Positions 50,098-60,104 are shown, numbered from the stretch's first letter. The stretch is DNA of 64,000 bases from Lysinibacter cavernae (GCF_011758565.1 NZ_JAAMOX010000001.1:1279838-1343837); one strand, 5' to 3'. Program-made: numbers and translations. The notes: a model not told the origin generated them from the sequence alone.

Positions 50098-50243
50098 CAC
50101 CAACTGAGTTTGGTCTCTCGGCGCGGTTTGGCAGGAGACTCGGCCCGTCATTCCAGCGAATGCCCTCGCTCACGGCCGGCAAACACTGCCCCTCTGCGCC
50201 TCCGTTTGCTGGCAGAATGCCCCCTAACTGGCAAAACGGTCAT

Positions 50244-50292
50244 CGATCATTGCGTTTTCGTGCGATCATTATTTTTGGGCACAATGGTGCCC
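50244..50292 (+). promoter_or_regulatory. direct repeats and palindrome upstream of the LuxR-type gene
   Basis: CGATCATT occurs at 50244-50251 and 50263-50270 (19 bp apart) and again inside the gene at ~50410; GGGCAC-AATG-GTGCCC (50277-50292) is a perfect 6-bp dyad. The spacing suggests operator sites; the binding protein is unknown. Confidence 0.4.
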
Positions 50293-50375
50293 GCAAGAAG
50301 CATTAGACGCTTGCGTCTGTCCGCGACACGGTACCTTCCGGGAATTGGGTACCGCGTTATTTGGGGGGCCTAATT

Positions 50376-53012
50376 ATGTTTTTATTTGAACCAGAAGCAC
50401 GACAAACGATCGATCATTTGCGCAGGCAGACCAGCGTGAATATCGTCGGGCGTTGGGGCAGCGGTCGTTCGTCGACCGCACGCGCCGTTGTTGAAGACCT
50501 CGAAAAGAGTGGAACCGAGGTCTATTTTCTCGCGGGCAATCCCTCACTCAAGGTTGACCCCTTCTCCGGTGTCTTTGAGCTCAGTTTTATCAACGAGCAG
50601 CAGTTTCCGCGCGGCCATTCTTCCATTGTTCGACTCGCGGATGCCTTTGCCGTTGAACTTGGCATGGGCCGCAACAAGGTCATTGTGCTCGACGACATCG
50701 AGAACATTGATCATCAAACCCTCGCCGTCGTTGCGCTCGCGCAAACGCGCACAAGCGCTCCCCTGCTGTACACCTCGAACGCAGGTGCCGTTGCTGACCG
50801 CAGCAACCCGATCATTGCGACGAACCGCTGGCCAGAAGCCCGCATCGAACTCAAACCGCTGCGCTACGAAGAAGTAAACGAGCTGGTCCTTTCCCGTCTC
50901 GGACACAGCGTTGATGCCGCCGTCATCACCCGTATCTTCAATAAGTCGGCCGGCAACCCTCGGCTTGCTCGGGTGATCGCAGAAAGCGCCGCGATGCACG
51001 GGTCCATCAAACTCCGCGACGATGTTTGGGAGATGATGGCTCCCTCCTTGTGGAACACCCACCTTGAGGGAACCGTCGAGTCCATGCTTTCGCACCTCTG
51101 CGCTGAGGAGGCGACGGCGCTCAAAACGCTCACGATGCTCGGTTCAGAAACCGCCGAACGATTCCTGAAGCTAACCGAGACCCACGTGCTTGATTCCGTC
51201 GAAGCTCAGGGGTTTATCGCCCTCCTCGGCGACGGAAAGGGCAAAACACTCATTACGGTACAGCCACCCGTGATCGCAGACTATTTCCACAACCAGGCAC
51301 GCTCCTCGGCTCGCGCCCGCATCGCAAGTCGCATCCAAGAGGTGCTCGGCATTTCTGAGCAAGAACTCGCGCAGCGTGAGGTTTCGCAGCCAGAAGAACT
51401 TGATTCGCTGAACGTCCTGCGCCGAGAGTCAACCGTTGACGACGCAACGCTCGCACGCTATTTTCAGCAGCAACAGCACATGCATCTCACGCTCAAACGA
51501 GAGGCGTGGCTCGCGCAGCCGTCGCTGGCAAATGCCGTTGATTTCCTCGCGGCCGTGTGGGATTCCCCACACGACGAAATCATCTTCTCCGAGGTATTTG
51601 AGCTCACCAGCATCGCGGCAGACGATGATGCCCTCTTAGTACTGCGCTTCATTACCCTGCAGGCTCAGTGGCTTGCAATCAGCAGGCAAGAGCTAGATAA
51701 GGCGCAGCAGCTACTCATGGGCTTCGGTTCTGAGCATCCAACGTGGGCAGGCCACATGGATGCGTACTGCGCCCTACTCGAAACCATCTTGATTGCGGTG
51801 CCAGAGCGGTACGAAGAGCGGCTCGCCGCCGCGATGAACTCCTACCCTGAAACGGGCATGGTTGCCACGATTCTTGCCTATATCCGGACTGTTAACGGCT
51901 TTCCACGCGAGGCCCTCGAGGTCCTCGACGCCCTGCCAGATACCGCTATCCCCCTTGCGAGCAAGATGGCCGACTTTATCAGGGGGCTTGCCCTCTGCCA
52001 GGTTGGGGAAGTCCGCCAATCACTCGACTGGTCGCTCGCCAAGCGGGCCGACGCTCGATCACGCCTGCAAAAATCGGACCTCTACTCGCACTCCTACGTT
52101 GCGGCAATCGCTCTCATGCAGCTTGATCTGTGGGATGAAGCTGAGCAGGTACTCAGCAGCGTGCTTGCCCTTGCCCGCCCCGGGCTGCTGTTCGTCTCAA
52201 CCTACGAGGCTATGCTTCGCCTCACGGCTGTCATCGTTGCTCGAACCAACCGCAAGTCGCTTGCGGCCACGTTCATTCGGGAGGCGGAGGATTCCTTCCC
52301 GGGTAAGCACCCAAGCAAAAACGGCCCCCTGCCGGGCATGCAGACGGCGCTGAACTCGGTAGTGATCGAGGCGAGGCTTGGCGATTCGCAACGCCTAGAA
52401 ATTGAGCTCGCGGCATCCCTCGCCGACAGCGCCGAGCGCGGATACGTGTTTGCGGCGGTATCAACTGGCATCGTTGGCCTGTGTATCGCACCGTCTTACA
52501 CGCTCTACGACGAGGTGCAGCGACTCGTTGACGCTCGCCATAATCCGGCGCATGCTCGGCTCCTGAAGATTGCTTCGTTTGCCCTTGCTGGTTCGAGCGA
52601 CGATCTCATGCGGGTGGTGACGGAATACACGCTCGACGGTGACGAATACCTCATCTCGCTGCTCCTTCGTTCGGTCACCCGCATGCACAGGGACAACGAC
52701 GAACGAGACAAAGCGTTCGATGTTGAGACCGCGCTTGTTGAACTCGCGCGAAAGCATCCGAGTCTCCAGCCGAGTGTGTCTCGTGAACCGCGCGCCGCGG
52801 TGCACCTGCTCACCGAGCGCGAGCGTGAGGTCGCGCTCCTTGCCGGCACGCTCACCAACGTCGAGGTAGGACAACGCCTCGGCATCAGTGCACGAACCGT
52901 CGAGAACCATATCTCAAATGCCCTCCGCAAGACTGGTGCGGCGAGCAGGGTTACGCTCTGCGAGCTGGTTTCCGGCCAGCCCAGGTCTGAGACTCCACTG
53001 CGCAGCCGCTAA
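50376..53012 (+). CDS. large LuxR-family regulator (LAL-like)
   Basis: An 878-residue protein: N-terminal AAA/STAND-like ATPase with a divergent Walker A (GRWGSGRSS) and Walker B VIVLDDIE, a long helical middle that looks like TPR repeats (EALEVLDALPDTAIPLASKM), and a C-terminal LuxR HTH at ~800-865 (LTEREREVALLAGTLTNVEVGQRLGISARTVENHISNALRKTGA). ATG 50376 with a GGGGGG patch upstream is preferred to the TTG at 50361. The targets are unknown; the direct repeats upstream could be its own operator. A single-gene unit. Confidence 0.87.
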   Translation: MFLFEPEARQTIDHLRRQTSVNIVGRWGSGRSSTARAVVEDLEKSGTEVYFLAGNPSLKVDPFSGVFELSFINEQQFPRGHSSIVRLADAFAVELGMGRNKVIVLDDIENIDHQTLAVVALAQTRTSAPLLYTSNAGAVADRSNPIIATNRWPEARIELKPLRYEEVNELVLSRLGHSVDAAVITRIFNKSAGNPRLARVIAESAAMHGSIKLRDDVWEMMAPSLWNTHLEGTVESMLSHLCAEEATALKTLTMLGSETAERFLKLTETHVLDSVEAQGFIALLGDGKGKTLITVQPPVIADYFHNQARSSARARIASRIQEVLGISEQELAQREVSQPEELDSLNVLRRESTVDDATLARYFQQQQHMHLTLKREAWLAQPSLANAVDFLAAVWDSPHDEIIFSEVFELTSIAADDDALLVLRFITLQAQWLAISRQELDKAQQLLMGFGSEHPTWAGHMDAYCALLETILIAVPERYEERLAAAMNSYPETGMVATILAYIRTVNGFPREALEVLDALPDTAIPLASKMADFIRGLALCQVGEVRQSLDWSLAKRADARSRLQKSDLYSHSYVAAIALMQLDLWDEAEQVLSSVLALARPGLLFVSTYEAMLRLTAVIVARTNRKSLAATFIREAEDSFPGKHPSKNGPLPGMQTALNSVVIEARLGDSQRLEIELAASLADSAERGYVFAAVSTGIVGLCIAPSYTLYDEVQRLVDARHNPAHARLLKIASFALAGSSDDLMRVVTEYTLDGDEYLISLLLRSVTRMHRDNDERDKAFDVETALVELARKHPSLQPSVSREPRAAVHLLTEREREVALLAGTLTNVEVGQRLGISARTVENHISNALRKTGAASRVTLCELVSGQPRSETPLRSR

Positions 53013-53025
53013 CGGCACCGCGCGA

Positions 53026-53031
53026 TAGTAT
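53026..53031 (+). promoter_or_regulatory. -10 hexamer of a leaderless promoter (MarR gene)
   Basis: TAGTAT, seven bases, GTG 53039. Confidence 0.45.
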
Positions 53032-53038
53032 GGATGCC

Positions 53039-53527
53039 GTGACCGACAGCATCCCTTCGACCGAATCCGGCCTGCGCGCAGACCCCATTCGTTTTCCCCT
53101 CGCTCAGGGCGTTGGCGATGAGGTCAGCCAGCTCATCACCACCGCGCGGAACCTGGCGAACCAGGGGCTCAGCGAGGTGCATCCTGAACTGCAGGCCGCT
53201 GGGCTGTACATCATGCGCTGGCTCAGCACGCACGGCCCGACGCAGGCTGGCAAGATCGCGGAAGCGCTGCACATGGACAAGAGCGCGGTGAGCCGGCAGA
53301 CGCGCTCCCTCCGCGAGTACGGTTTTGTGACAAGCGAGCAGGACCCAACTGACGGACGGGCAATGGTTGTGCAGCTGACACCGCTCGGGCAGGGCAAGCT
53401 CGACGGACGCAAGCAAGTCTCTCGTGAGCGATTCTATTCAAGGCTCGAAGACTGGACCGCCGACGAGCTCAACTCGCTGCACGAGTTACTCGCAAAGCTC
53501 AACCGCAGCAAGCCGTTTGGCGAGTAG
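53039..53527 (+). CDS. MarR family regulator
   Basis: A 162-residue winged-helix repressor: AAGLYIMRWLSTHGPTQAGKIAEALHMDKSAVSRQTRSLREYGFVTSEQDPTDGRAMVVQLT is the HTH-wing block, with dimerising helices at both ends. The GTG at 53039 is preferred because of the leaderless -10; ATG 53030 is in frame but would overlap the promoter element. It is followed two bases later by a GNAT gene, so both are probably one operon. Confidence 0.88.
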   Translation: MTDSIPSTESGLRADPIRFPLAQGVGDEVSQLITTARNLANQGLSEVHPELQAAGLYIMRWLSTHGPTQAGKIAEALHMDKSAVSRQTRSLREYGFVTSEQDPTDGRAMVVQLTPLGQGKLDGRKQVSRERFYSRLEDWTADELNSLHELLAKLNRSKPFGE

Positions 53528-53528
53528 C

Positions 53529-54086
53529 GTGCCATCGCGGGCGTCGAGCATCCAGCTTCCGGTGCGAACCAACCGGCTGCTGCTTCGCAACTGGCAGCCT
53601 TCCGATTCAGCGCCCTTCATCGCGATGGGTCAAGACTCACAGGTCATGCAGTTCTTCCCATCCGTGCTGTCACAGGCAGAGAGCCAGGCGTTTATTGACC
53701 GGCAGCAATCGCACATCACCGAGCGAGGCTGGGGATTCTGGGCGATCGAACACGATGGCGCGTTCATCGGTTTCACCGGGCTGGCCACGGTTGGTTTTGC
53801 TGCTCATTTCACCCCGGCCGTCGAGATTGGGTGGCGCCTTACTCCAGAGGCCTGGGGCCATGGGTTCGCCACCGAGGCCGCCAGCGCCGCCATAGACATC
53901 GCGTTTCACTCGCTCGGCCTCGATCAGGTGGTATCGTTCACAGCATCGCAGAACACCCCGTCACGGGCCGTTATGGAGCGCCTAGGAATGACCAACGAGC
54001 CAGCGGACAACTTTGACCATCCCCGCCTTCCGGAGGGGCACCCACTTCGAGCTCACGTGCTCTACCGGGCCAGGCCAGCCGCCTAG
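53529..54086 (+). CDS. GNAT N-acetyltransferase (RimJ/RimL-like)
   Basis: A 185-residue acetyltransferase of the Acetyltransf_3 type: TNRLLLRNWQPSDSAPF at the N-terminus, GFWAIEHDGAFIGFTGLATV, EIGWRLTPEAWGHGFATEAASAAIDIAF (acetyl-CoA loop) and SFTASQNTPSRAVMERLGM. The acceptor is unknown. GTG 53529 lies 2 nt after the MarR stop, suggesting coupled expression. Its stop overlaps that of the convergent GNAT gene (54083-54086). Confidence 0.87.
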   Translation: MPSRASSIQLPVRTNRLLLRNWQPSDSAPFIAMGQDSQVMQFFPSVLSQAESQAFIDRQQSHITERGWGFWAIEHDGAFIGFTGLATVGFAAHFTPAVEIGWRLTPEAWGHGFATEAASAAIDIAFHSLGLDQVVSFTASQNTPSRAVMERLGMTNEPADNFDHPRLPEGHPLRAHVLYRARPAA

Positions 54087-54691
54087 GCGCTTGGAGACGC
54101 GTATCGGCGCAGCCGAGCGTTGAGCGACATCCGCACGACCGGCCACTCGCTTTCGATCACGGAAAAGACCACAACGTCGCGAGGGATGCCCTCTTTCCAG
54201 ATGTCGTGGTTGCGCAAGACACCGTCCTGCTTTGCTCCGAGCCTCGCAATCGCCTCGCGCGACTGGTGATTGTGCCAGTGCGTACGGATCTCGACAGCAA
54301 CCGCATTCAGCGTGTCAAACGAGTGCGTGAACTGCAAGAGTTTTGCCTCGGGATTGATGCCGGTTCGCTGCGCCGACTTTGCCATCCAGGTCGAGCCGAT
54401 CTCGACGTGGCGGTGATCCTCACGTATGTTCATGAGCGTCGTCATCCCGATGGCTCTACCGGTTTCGTTGTTAATCGTGGCCCACGGCAGCATCGTGCCA
54501 AGCTGCTGCAGCCCAAGGCGGCGATCAATCTCGGCCGACATCCCCTCCGGCGAGGGCACCGTGGTGTACCACGCCGCTTCCCAGAGCTTGCCCTCGTCGG
54601 TCGCGAGCGCCAAATCGTCATGGTGCTCATGGCTCAGGGGAACGAGCGTCACGCGCTCACCGGTCAGGGTTACGGGGTCTGCAAATGCCAT
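54083..54691 (-). CDS. GNAT N-acetyltransferase, second copy
   Basis: A 202-residue RimJ/RimL-type acetyltransferase: LTGERVTLVPLSHEHHDDL, TTLMNIREDHRHVEIGSTWMAKSAQRTGINPEAKLLQFTHSFDTL and VEIRTHWHNHQSREAIARLGAKQDGVLRNHD match the Acetyltransf_3 layout of ribosomal-protein and drug acetylases. ATG 54691 is supported by the TAGGGT hexamer six bases upstream. It converges on the MarR-GNAT unit and shares its last four bases with it. Substrate unknown. Confidence 0.87.
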   Translation of the reverse strand: MAFADPVTLTGERVTLVPLSHEHHDDLALATDEGKLWEAAWYTTVPSPEGMSAEIDRRLGLQQLGTMLPWATINNETGRAIGMTTLMNIREDHRHVEIGSTWMAKSAQRTGINPEAKLLQFTHSFDTLNAVAVEIRTHWHNHQSREAIARLGAKQDGVLRNHDIWKEGIPRDVVVFSVIESEWPVVRMSLNARLRRYASPSA

Positions 54692-54697
54692 AGTCAA

Positions 54698-54703
54698 ACC
54701 CTA
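54698..54703 (-). promoter_or_regulatory. -10 hexamer of a leaderless promoter
   Basis: Read on the minus strand: TAGGGT, six bases, ATG 54691. Confidence 0.55.
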
Positions 54704-54792
54704 GTCAAGAACCCGCGTTTCATTCCGAATATCCACGCGGAATACTCGCATTCGCTCACGACGATTCTGCGCGGGCCGCGGCCCGCCAAACG

Positions 54793-55182
54793 TTAGTCGT
54801 TCCAGACCAGGCAGAACGGATGGCTTGCGGGGTCGAGGTAGACGCGGAAATGTGGCGTTGGCTCCCCGAGCGGCACGATCGGGTGGCCCGTCGTGCGTGC
54901 GCCGCAGGCGATGACGGCGGCCTCTGACCAATCGATGTCCTTCACGACGACGTCGAAGTGGGCCTGCGCAGGATGCTGCCCTCCTGGCCACGTTGCCGGC
55001 ACAAAATCGTCGATTCGCTGGAACGCGATGTTGCCTCCGGCCCCGCCGATAAGCTCAACCCAACCCGTGTCGTCTTCCGACGCAACGATCTCACCCCCGA
55101 TCAGGTTCTGATAAAACTCAGCAAGCTCGAGCGCATCCTCGCAGTCGAGTACGGGATATTGCAGCGTTCCAATGGCAGTCAT
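54793..55182 (-). CDS. VOC family protein (glyoxalase-like)
   Basis: A 129-residue single vicinal-oxygen-chelate domain: LQYPVLDCEDALELAEFYQNLIGGEIV, AFQRIDDFVPATWPGGQHPAQAHFDVVVKD and the closing HFRVYLDPASHPFCLVW. Possible metal ligands are the His in QAHFDVVV and the C-terminal region. AGGAGG is a good ribosome site for ATG 55182. Its substrate cannot be predicted. It stands alone between the second GNAT gene and the der operon. Confidence 0.82.
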   Translation of the reverse strand: MTAIGTLQYPVLDCEDALELAEFYQNLIGGEIVASEDDTGWVELIGGAGGNIAFQRIDDFVPATWPGGQHPAQAHFDVVVKDIDWSEAAVIACGARTTGHPIVPLGEPTPHFRVYLDPASHPFCLVWND

Positions 55183-55221
55183 GTCATCCTCCTGAACGGT
55201 TCGGTTGCTCGCCATGCTACC

Positions 55222-55295
55222 CGCTCGCGGGGTGCATTCTCGCTCGCGGGGTGCAAAAAATCGCACCCCGCGAGCGCAAGTGCACCCCGCGAGCG
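55222..55295. repeat. nested inverted repeats, two plus two copies
   Basis: CGCTCGCGGGGTGCA occurs at 55222-55236 and 55241-55255, and its inverse at 55263-55276 and 55281-55295. Two hairpins can form, one inside the other or side by side. Its end is 10 bp after the der stop, so it may act as a terminator for the der operon. Confidence 0.8.
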
Positions 55296-55304
55296 AACAA
55301 ACGG

Positions 55305-56855
55305 TTACTTGCGTTCGCGCTTCTCACGCACACGCATGTTGACCACGATGGGCGAGCCCTCAAAACCATAGATCTCGCGAAGGCGTCGCTGAATGTAGCG
55401 ACGGTATCCGGGATCGAGGAAGCCGGTCGTGAACAACACAAATGTGGGTGGACGCGAAGCTGCCTGCGTACCGAAGAGGATGCGCGGCTGCTTTCCGCCA
55501 CGAACAGGGTGCGGATGCGCCTGCGTCAGCTCCGACAGGAACGCGTTGATCTTGCCCGTCGGGATGCGCTTGTCCCACGACTCGAGAGCGGTCTCGAGGG
55601 CGGGCACAAGCTTCTCAAGGTGCCGCCCGGTCGTTGCCGAGATGTTGACGCGAGGAGCCCACGCAACGTGCGCGAGGTCGGTCTCAATCTCGCGCTCCAA
55701 GTACTTGCGGCGTTCGTCATCGAGCAGGTCCCACTTGTTGAACGCGAGCACAAGCGCGCGGCCTGATTCAAGCACGAGGTCGATAATGCGAACATCTTGC
55801 TCGCTGATGGGCTGCGAAACATCGAGCAGCACAACGGCAACCTCTGCCTTTTCGAGGGCAGTGCTCGTGCGGAGCGAGGCGTAGAAGTCTGCGCCCTGCG
55901 CCATGTGCACGCGGCGACGGATACCGGCGGTGTCAACAAACGTCCAGACCTTGCCACCAAGCTCGACCTGCTCGTCGACAGGGTCGCGAGTGGTGCCGGC
56001 AAGGTCGTTCACAACAACGCGCTCTTCGCCTGCCGCCTTGTTCAGGAGGCTCGACTTGCCAACGTTTGGACGGCCGAGGATCGCAACTCGGCGAGGTCCG
56101 CCAACCTGGCGTTTTGCAACGGCCGACTCGGTGGGCAGCTTTTCCATGACCATGTCGAGCAGGTCGGCAACGCCGCGTCCGTGCAGGGCAGAAACGGGAT
56201 GCGGCTCACCGAGGCCAAGCGACCACAGCGCGGCGATCTCAGGCTCCTGGCGAGCGTCGTCAACCTTGTTCGCAACGAGAAACACTGGCTTTTTGGTCTT
56301 GCGCAGCATCTTCACGACCTGCTCATCGGTGGCGGTTGCCCCAACGCGCGAGTCAACGATGAAGAGCACCATGTCGCAGAGGTCAATGGCTACCTCGGCC
56401 TGGGCGGCAACGGAAGCATCGATCCCGCGGGCGTCTGGCTCCCATCCACCGGTGTCAACGATGCTGTACGGGCGTCCGTTCCACTCTGCCTGGTAGGTGA
56501 CGCGGTCGCGTGTGACGCCTGGGACATCCTCAACAACTGCCTCGCGGCGGCCGAGGATGCGGTTCACAAGCGCTGACTTGCCAACGTTCGGACGGCCGAC
56601 GATCGCAACAACCGGAAGCGCCGGCAGGTAAAGCACGGCGTCGGGGTCGGCATCCTGCGCCTCGAGCAGGCTGATGTCTGCGTCGTCGAGGTCGTAGTCG
56701 TCGAGGCCCATGCGAAGCGCACGCGAGCGAGCCTCAGCCGCTTCGTCGTCAAGGTTCTCGAGCCGCTCGTCTACTGCTGCGTCGACCTCAGCCGCTCCTT
56801 CGTCGAGCGGGTCAACAAATCCTTCGTCGCCTGGCACTGATGTGTCGTTTGTCAT
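55305..56855 (-). CDS. der: ribosome biogenesis GTPase Der (EngA)
   Basis: A 516-residue double GTPase needed for 50S subunit assembly. Two G domains carry G1 GRPNVGKS at residues 87-94 and 261-268, with NKVD (197-200) and NKWD in the second, and the C-terminal KH-like domain. The N-terminal ~80 residues, acidic and low-complexity, are an actinobacterial extension. ATG 56855 overlaps the cmk stop (ATGA), so it is last of the tyrA-cmk-der operon. Confidence 0.97.
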   Translation of the reverse strand: MTNDTSVPGDEGFVDPLDEGAAEVDAAVDERLENLDDEAAEARSRALRMGLDDYDLDDADISLLEAQDADPDAVLYLPALPVVAIVGRPNVGKSALVNRILGRREAVVEDVPGVTRDRVTYQAEWNGRPYSIVDTGGWEPDARGIDASVAAQAEVAIDLCDMVLFIVDSRVGATATDEQVVKMLRKTKKPVFLVANKVDDARQEPEIAALWSLGLGEPHPVSALHGRGVADLLDMVMEKLPTESAVAKRQVGGPRRVAILGRPNVGKSSLLNKAAGEERVVVNDLAGTTRDPVDEQVELGGKVWTFVDTAGIRRRVHMAQGADFYASLRTSTALEKAEVAVVLLDVSQPISEQDVRIIDLVLESGRALVLAFNKWDLLDDERRKYLEREIETDLAHVAWAPRVNISATTGRHLEKLVPALETALESWDKRIPTGKINAFLSELTQAHPHPVRGGKQPRILFGTQAASRPPTFVLFTTGFLDPGYRRYIQRRLREIYGFEGSPIVVNMRVREKRERK

Positions 56856-57583
56856 GCTTGCTCCTTCACCGTCGCCGCACGGATCACAGTGATCACGGCA
56901 TCCACGGTTTCATCAAAATTAAGGGCTGTCGAGTCGACAACCTCCACGCCTTCGGCCGCATTCATAAAGTCGACAACTTTGGAGTCGGCGGCGTCTCTGG
57001 CTCGGATCTGGTCCGCGGTCTGGTCGACAACGGAGTCTGTGACTGATTCGGCTGCCGCGCTGACGGCACCAATCAGTTCTGCGCCGCGCCTCGCGGCACG
57101 CACGCTTTCGTCGGCCGTGAGCAGGATGCGCACGGGCGCGTCAGCAAACACCACGGTCGTGATGTCGCGTCCTTCAACAATCACGCCTGGCAACTCGCTG
57201 CTTGCGACGATCGAGCGGAACAGGTTGGTGAGGTACTCTCGCACCTCTGGCACCCTCGCGACGGCGCTCACGGCGGCGCTCGTCTCCGGGGTGCGGATGG
57301 CCGCCGTCACGTCGGTGCCGTTCACGGTCACGGTGACGTGGTCTGGGTTGAGGCCGATGGAGTAGTCGAAGTGGGTGAGGGAGCCGCGAACGGCATCCGC
57401 GTTCTCACGGTCAAGGCCGGAATCGGTGACGTGCCAAGCGAGCGCCCGGTACGCGGCACCGGTGTCGAGGTATCCAAAACCAAGCTTTCGCGCGGTTGCG
57501 CGGCTCACGCTTGATTTACCGCTGCCTGCCGGTCCGTCAATCGCAACGATCGTTGGGGTCTGCCCCCGGTTCTGTGCGGTCAT
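56852..57583 (-). CDS. cmk: cytidylate kinase
   Basis: A 243-residue kinase that phosphorylates CMP and dCMP. P-loop GPAGSGKSS (17-25), [18 protein letters not shown], and [35 protein letters not shown] are the family landmarks. The start at ATG 57583 overlaps the tyrA stop (ATGA); a longer frame to 57601 has no merit. Coupled upstream to tyrA and downstream to der. Confidence 0.96.
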   Translation of the reverse strand: MTAQNRGQTPTIVAIDGPAGSGKSSVSRATARKLGFGYLDTGAAYRALAWHVTDSGLDRENADAVRGSLTHFDYSIGLNPDHVTVTVNGTDVTAAIRTPETSAAVSAVARVPEVREYLTNLFRSIVASSELPGVIVEGRDITTVVFADAPVRILLTADESVRAARRGAELIGAVSAAAESVTDSVVDQTADQIRARDAADSKVVDFMNAAEGVEVVDSTALNFDETVDAVITVIRAATVKEQA

Positions 57584-58692
57584 AGGGCTGCGATTCTCCA
57601 TCCGCGAGCTTCGAGATCTTCGATGGCTCGCTGCTTTACTTCGGGAACAACCGAGATCTCGGCAAAGCCGATCTGGGCGCCGGGTGAGTGCTCAAGGCGA
57701 AGGTCTTCCATGTTGACCCCGATCTCACCGATCTCGGTGAGCAGGCGACCGAGCGTTCCCGGCTTATCGTCGACCATGACGGTGACAGATTCGAACCGTC
57801 GGTTCTGGCCGTGTTTGCCTGGGAGCCGCGCGACTCCGGCGTTACCAGCCGCGATGGCGTCGGCGATCGCACGGCGCGCACCAGGGGTCGCGGTGCCGTC
57901 AGCCTCTGTTGCGGTGAGCGCGCCAATGACGGTGTCAAGGTCATTGCGCAGTTCGTGCAGCACCTCAACAACGGGGTTGGCGTTGGCACCGAGGATCTGC
58001 AGCCACAGCACTGGGTCACTCGATGCGATGCGGGTGGTGTCGCGTACGCCCTGACCGGCAAGTGTCACTGCGGTCTCCGGAGCATCCGTAAGTCGCGCCG
58101 CGAGCAGACTCGCAACAACCTGCGGCACGTGCGAGACAAGCGCAACGGAACGGTCGTGTTCCTCCGGTGTCATCTCGATCGGTGTGCTGCCAAGATCAAG
58201 CGCAAGGTCTTCAACAAGGGCAAGGGCCCACGACGGAGTCTCCTCGTCGCGGCAGATGACCCAGGGACGTCCAAAGAAGATGTCGGCGCGCGCCGAAATA
58301 GCGCCGCCGCGTTCCCGCCCTGCGAGTGGATGCGAACCGATGTAGTTGGTGAGGTCTACTCCCTTACCGCTCAGATCGCGGAACGGCTGCAGCTTCACGC
58401 TCGCAACGTCGGTGACCACGGCATCAGGGAACGCGAGCAATTCGCGCTCAATCAGGCTCGAGGTGACGTCGGGCGGGACGCAGACGATCACAAGCTGCGG
58501 GATGTCGCCTGGCTGCGGCAAACGGCCTGCACCGTAATCAACAGCGAGGGCGAGGGCCGAGGGCGAGGCGTCGTCGAGGGTCACGTCGATGCCTTTTTCG
58601 CGCAGCGCAAGCCCAATGCTCGCGCCAAGCAAACCGGTACCCACGATTCTGACCTGACTCTTCAGCCTGGCCGAACGCTCGGTGTCGCTCAC
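57580..58692 (-). CDS. tyrA: prephenate dehydrogenase
   Basis: A 370-residue NAD-dependent enzyme that turns prephenate into 4-hydroxyphenylpyruvate for tyrosine. Rossmann motif [11 protein letters not shown] (17-27), [12 protein letters not shown] and [23 protein letters not shown] in the dehydrogenase core, and a C-terminal ACT domain ([36 protein letters not shown]) for allosteric tyrosine feedback. The start is a GTG at 58692. It opens the tyrA-cmk-der operon, downstream of rluB. Confidence 0.95.
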   Translation of the reverse strand: MSDTERSARLKSQVRIVGTGLLGASIGLALREKGIDVTLDDASPSALALAVDYGAGRLPQPGDIPQLVIVCVPPDVTSSLIERELLAFPDAVVTDVASVKLQPFRDLSGKGVDLTNYIGSHPLAGRERGGAISARADIFFGRPWVICRDEETPSWALALVEDLALDLGSTPIEMTPEEHDRSVALVSHVPQVVASLLAARLTDAPETAVTLAGQGVRDTTRIASSDPVLWLQILGANANPVVEVLHELRNDLDTVIGALTATEADGTATPGARRAIADAIAAGNAGVARLPGKHGQNRRFESVTVMVDDKPGTLGRLLTEIGEIGVNMEDLRLEHSPGAQIGFAEISVVPEVKQRAIEDLEARGWRIAAL

Positions 58693-58750
58693 AACGTCTC
58701 TTTCGGGTCGCTGCCGCGCGGAGGCGGCGTTGGTCGGTATGTTCGGAAGG

Positions 58751-59554
58751 TTATTTTTTCTCGGATGTTTTTTCTGCGTCGCGCACGATCGTCAGAAGTT
58801 CACCCTGTTCTACTTTAGTCAGTTCGCGAACCGCACCAGACCGGAGAGTTCCCAGGTTCAGCGGGCCAAACTGGCGGCGGACCAGATCAATCACCGGGTG
58901 ACCGACCTCTTCGAGCATCCGTCGAACGATGCGGTTACGACCGGAGTGCAGGGTGATCTCGACGAGCGAAACGCCTTTGCCCTTGCCCTCGTCAATCAGC
59001 CGCGCCTTGTCAGCTTTGATAGGGCCGTCGTCGAGTTCGATTCCGTTGCGGAGCCGCGCGATGGTCTGCGCAGAGACCATGCCCTCAACCTTGGCAATAT
59101 ACGTTTTGCTGACACCAAAGGACGGGTGGGACATGACATGCGTCACGTCACCGTCGTTGGTCAGCACAAGGAGTCCAGAGGTGTCGTAGTCAAGTCGGCC
59201 AACGTTAAAGAGGCGGACATCAAACTGGTCGGTAAACTCGCGCAGGTCTGGGCGGCCAACCTCGTCGCTCATAGTGCTCACCACGCCTCGCGGCTTGTTG
59301 AGCATGTAGTACTTCTTCGAGACGTCAAGCTGCACGGCTTTGCCGTCAACAGTGATCTTGTCGGTCGCGAGGTTGATCCGACGGCCCATTTCCTCCACCG
59401 TCTTGCCGTTGACCTTCACCCGGCGCTGCGCAATGAGATCCTCGGATGCTCGACGCGATGCCACACCAGCAGCGGCAAGCGCCTTCTGCAGGCGGACACC
59501 GGAGGGGCCGGCATCCTCGGTCTCTTTGTCCCAGGCGCTGCTATCGTATGTCAC
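58751..59554 (-). CDS. rluB: 23S rRNA pseudouridine synthase, RluB family
   Basis: A 267-residue enzyme with an S4 RNA-binding domain at ~20-75 (LQKALAAAGVASRRASEDLIAQRRVKVNGKTV) and the RsuA/RluB catalytic domain with Asp122 in GRLDYDTSG. GTG 59554 has AAGGATT at good spacing; the longer frame is not required. It overlaps scpB by 14 nt and belongs to the parA-scpA-scpB-rluB string, the usual actinobacterial order. Confidence 0.92.
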   Translation of the reverse strand: MTYDSSAWDKETEDAGPSGVRLQKALAAAGVASRRASEDLIAQRRVKVNGKTVEEMGRRINLATDKITVDGKAVQLDVSKKYYMLNKPRGVVSTMSDEVGRPDLREFTDQFDVRLFNVGRLDYDTSGLLVLTNDGDVTHVMSHPSFGVSKTYIAKVEGMVSAQTIARLRNGIELDDGPIKADKARLIDEGKGKGVSLVEITLHSGRNRIVRRMLEEVGHPVIDLVRRQFGPLNLGTLRSGAVRELTKVEQGELLTIVRDAEKTSEKK

Positions 59555-60101
59555 CGTCAAATCCTTCCGTGCCGTCTTCGAGTAGTGGCGAGATCGGCGG
59601 CAACTCATCAAGTGAGTTGATACCGAGCTGGCTCAGTAAGAGGTCTGTTGTTCCGTAGGCAATCGCCTGGGTCTCGCTGTCGGTCGAGACCTCGGTGATG
59701 AGGCCGCGGCCGAGTAGTGTTCGAACAACCGAGTCAACGTTTACCGCCCGGATCGACGCGATTGCACCGCGTGTGATGGGCTGTTTATAGGCAATAACCG
59801 ACAGGGTTTCGAGGGCCGCTTGGGATAGTTTACTTGGGTTATTCGTGTGCACGAATTCCGCAACAACATCGTCGTACAGGGCGCGCACGTACAGGCGCCA
59901 TCCTCCGCCAACCTCGCGAAGCTCAAAGCCACGCTCGATTGAGCCGTCTGACATACCGTTGTAGTCGTCAACGAGGCGCGCGATCGCTTTGCGCACCAGG
60001 TCAACGGGCGTGTCGAGGGCCGTCGCGATGGCAACGGGGCTCTGCGGTTCGTCGGCAACCAACAGGATGGCCTCAACGGCCCGATCAAGATTTACCGTCA
60101 T
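59541..60101 (-). CDS. scpB: segregation and condensation protein B
   Basis: A 186-residue protein with two winged-helix domains (EAILLVADEPQSPVAIATAL; LSQAALETLSVIAYKQPITRGAIASIRAVNVDSVVRTLLGRGLI), the kleisin partner that binds ScpA in the SMC complex. The start is 3 nt after the scpA stop, and rluB overlaps its end. Confidence 0.95.
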   Translation of the reverse strand: MTVNLDRAVEAILLVADEPQSPVAIATALDTPVDLVRKAIARLVDDYNGMSDGSIERGFELREVGGGWRLYVRALYDDVVAEFVHTNNPSKLSQAALETLSVIAYKQPITRGAIASIRAVNVDSVVRTLLGRGLITEVSTDSETQAIAYGTTDLLLSQLGINSLDELPPISPLLEDGTEGFDGDIR

Positions 60102-60104
60102 GAG

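Noticed and set aside
57688-58818. 376-codon plus-strand frame opposite tyrA
   Set aside because: It mirrors tyrA in a GC-rich region; no family features.
58682-59620. 312-codon plus-strand frame opposite rluB
   Set aside because: Antisense shadow of rluB; composition is not protein-like.
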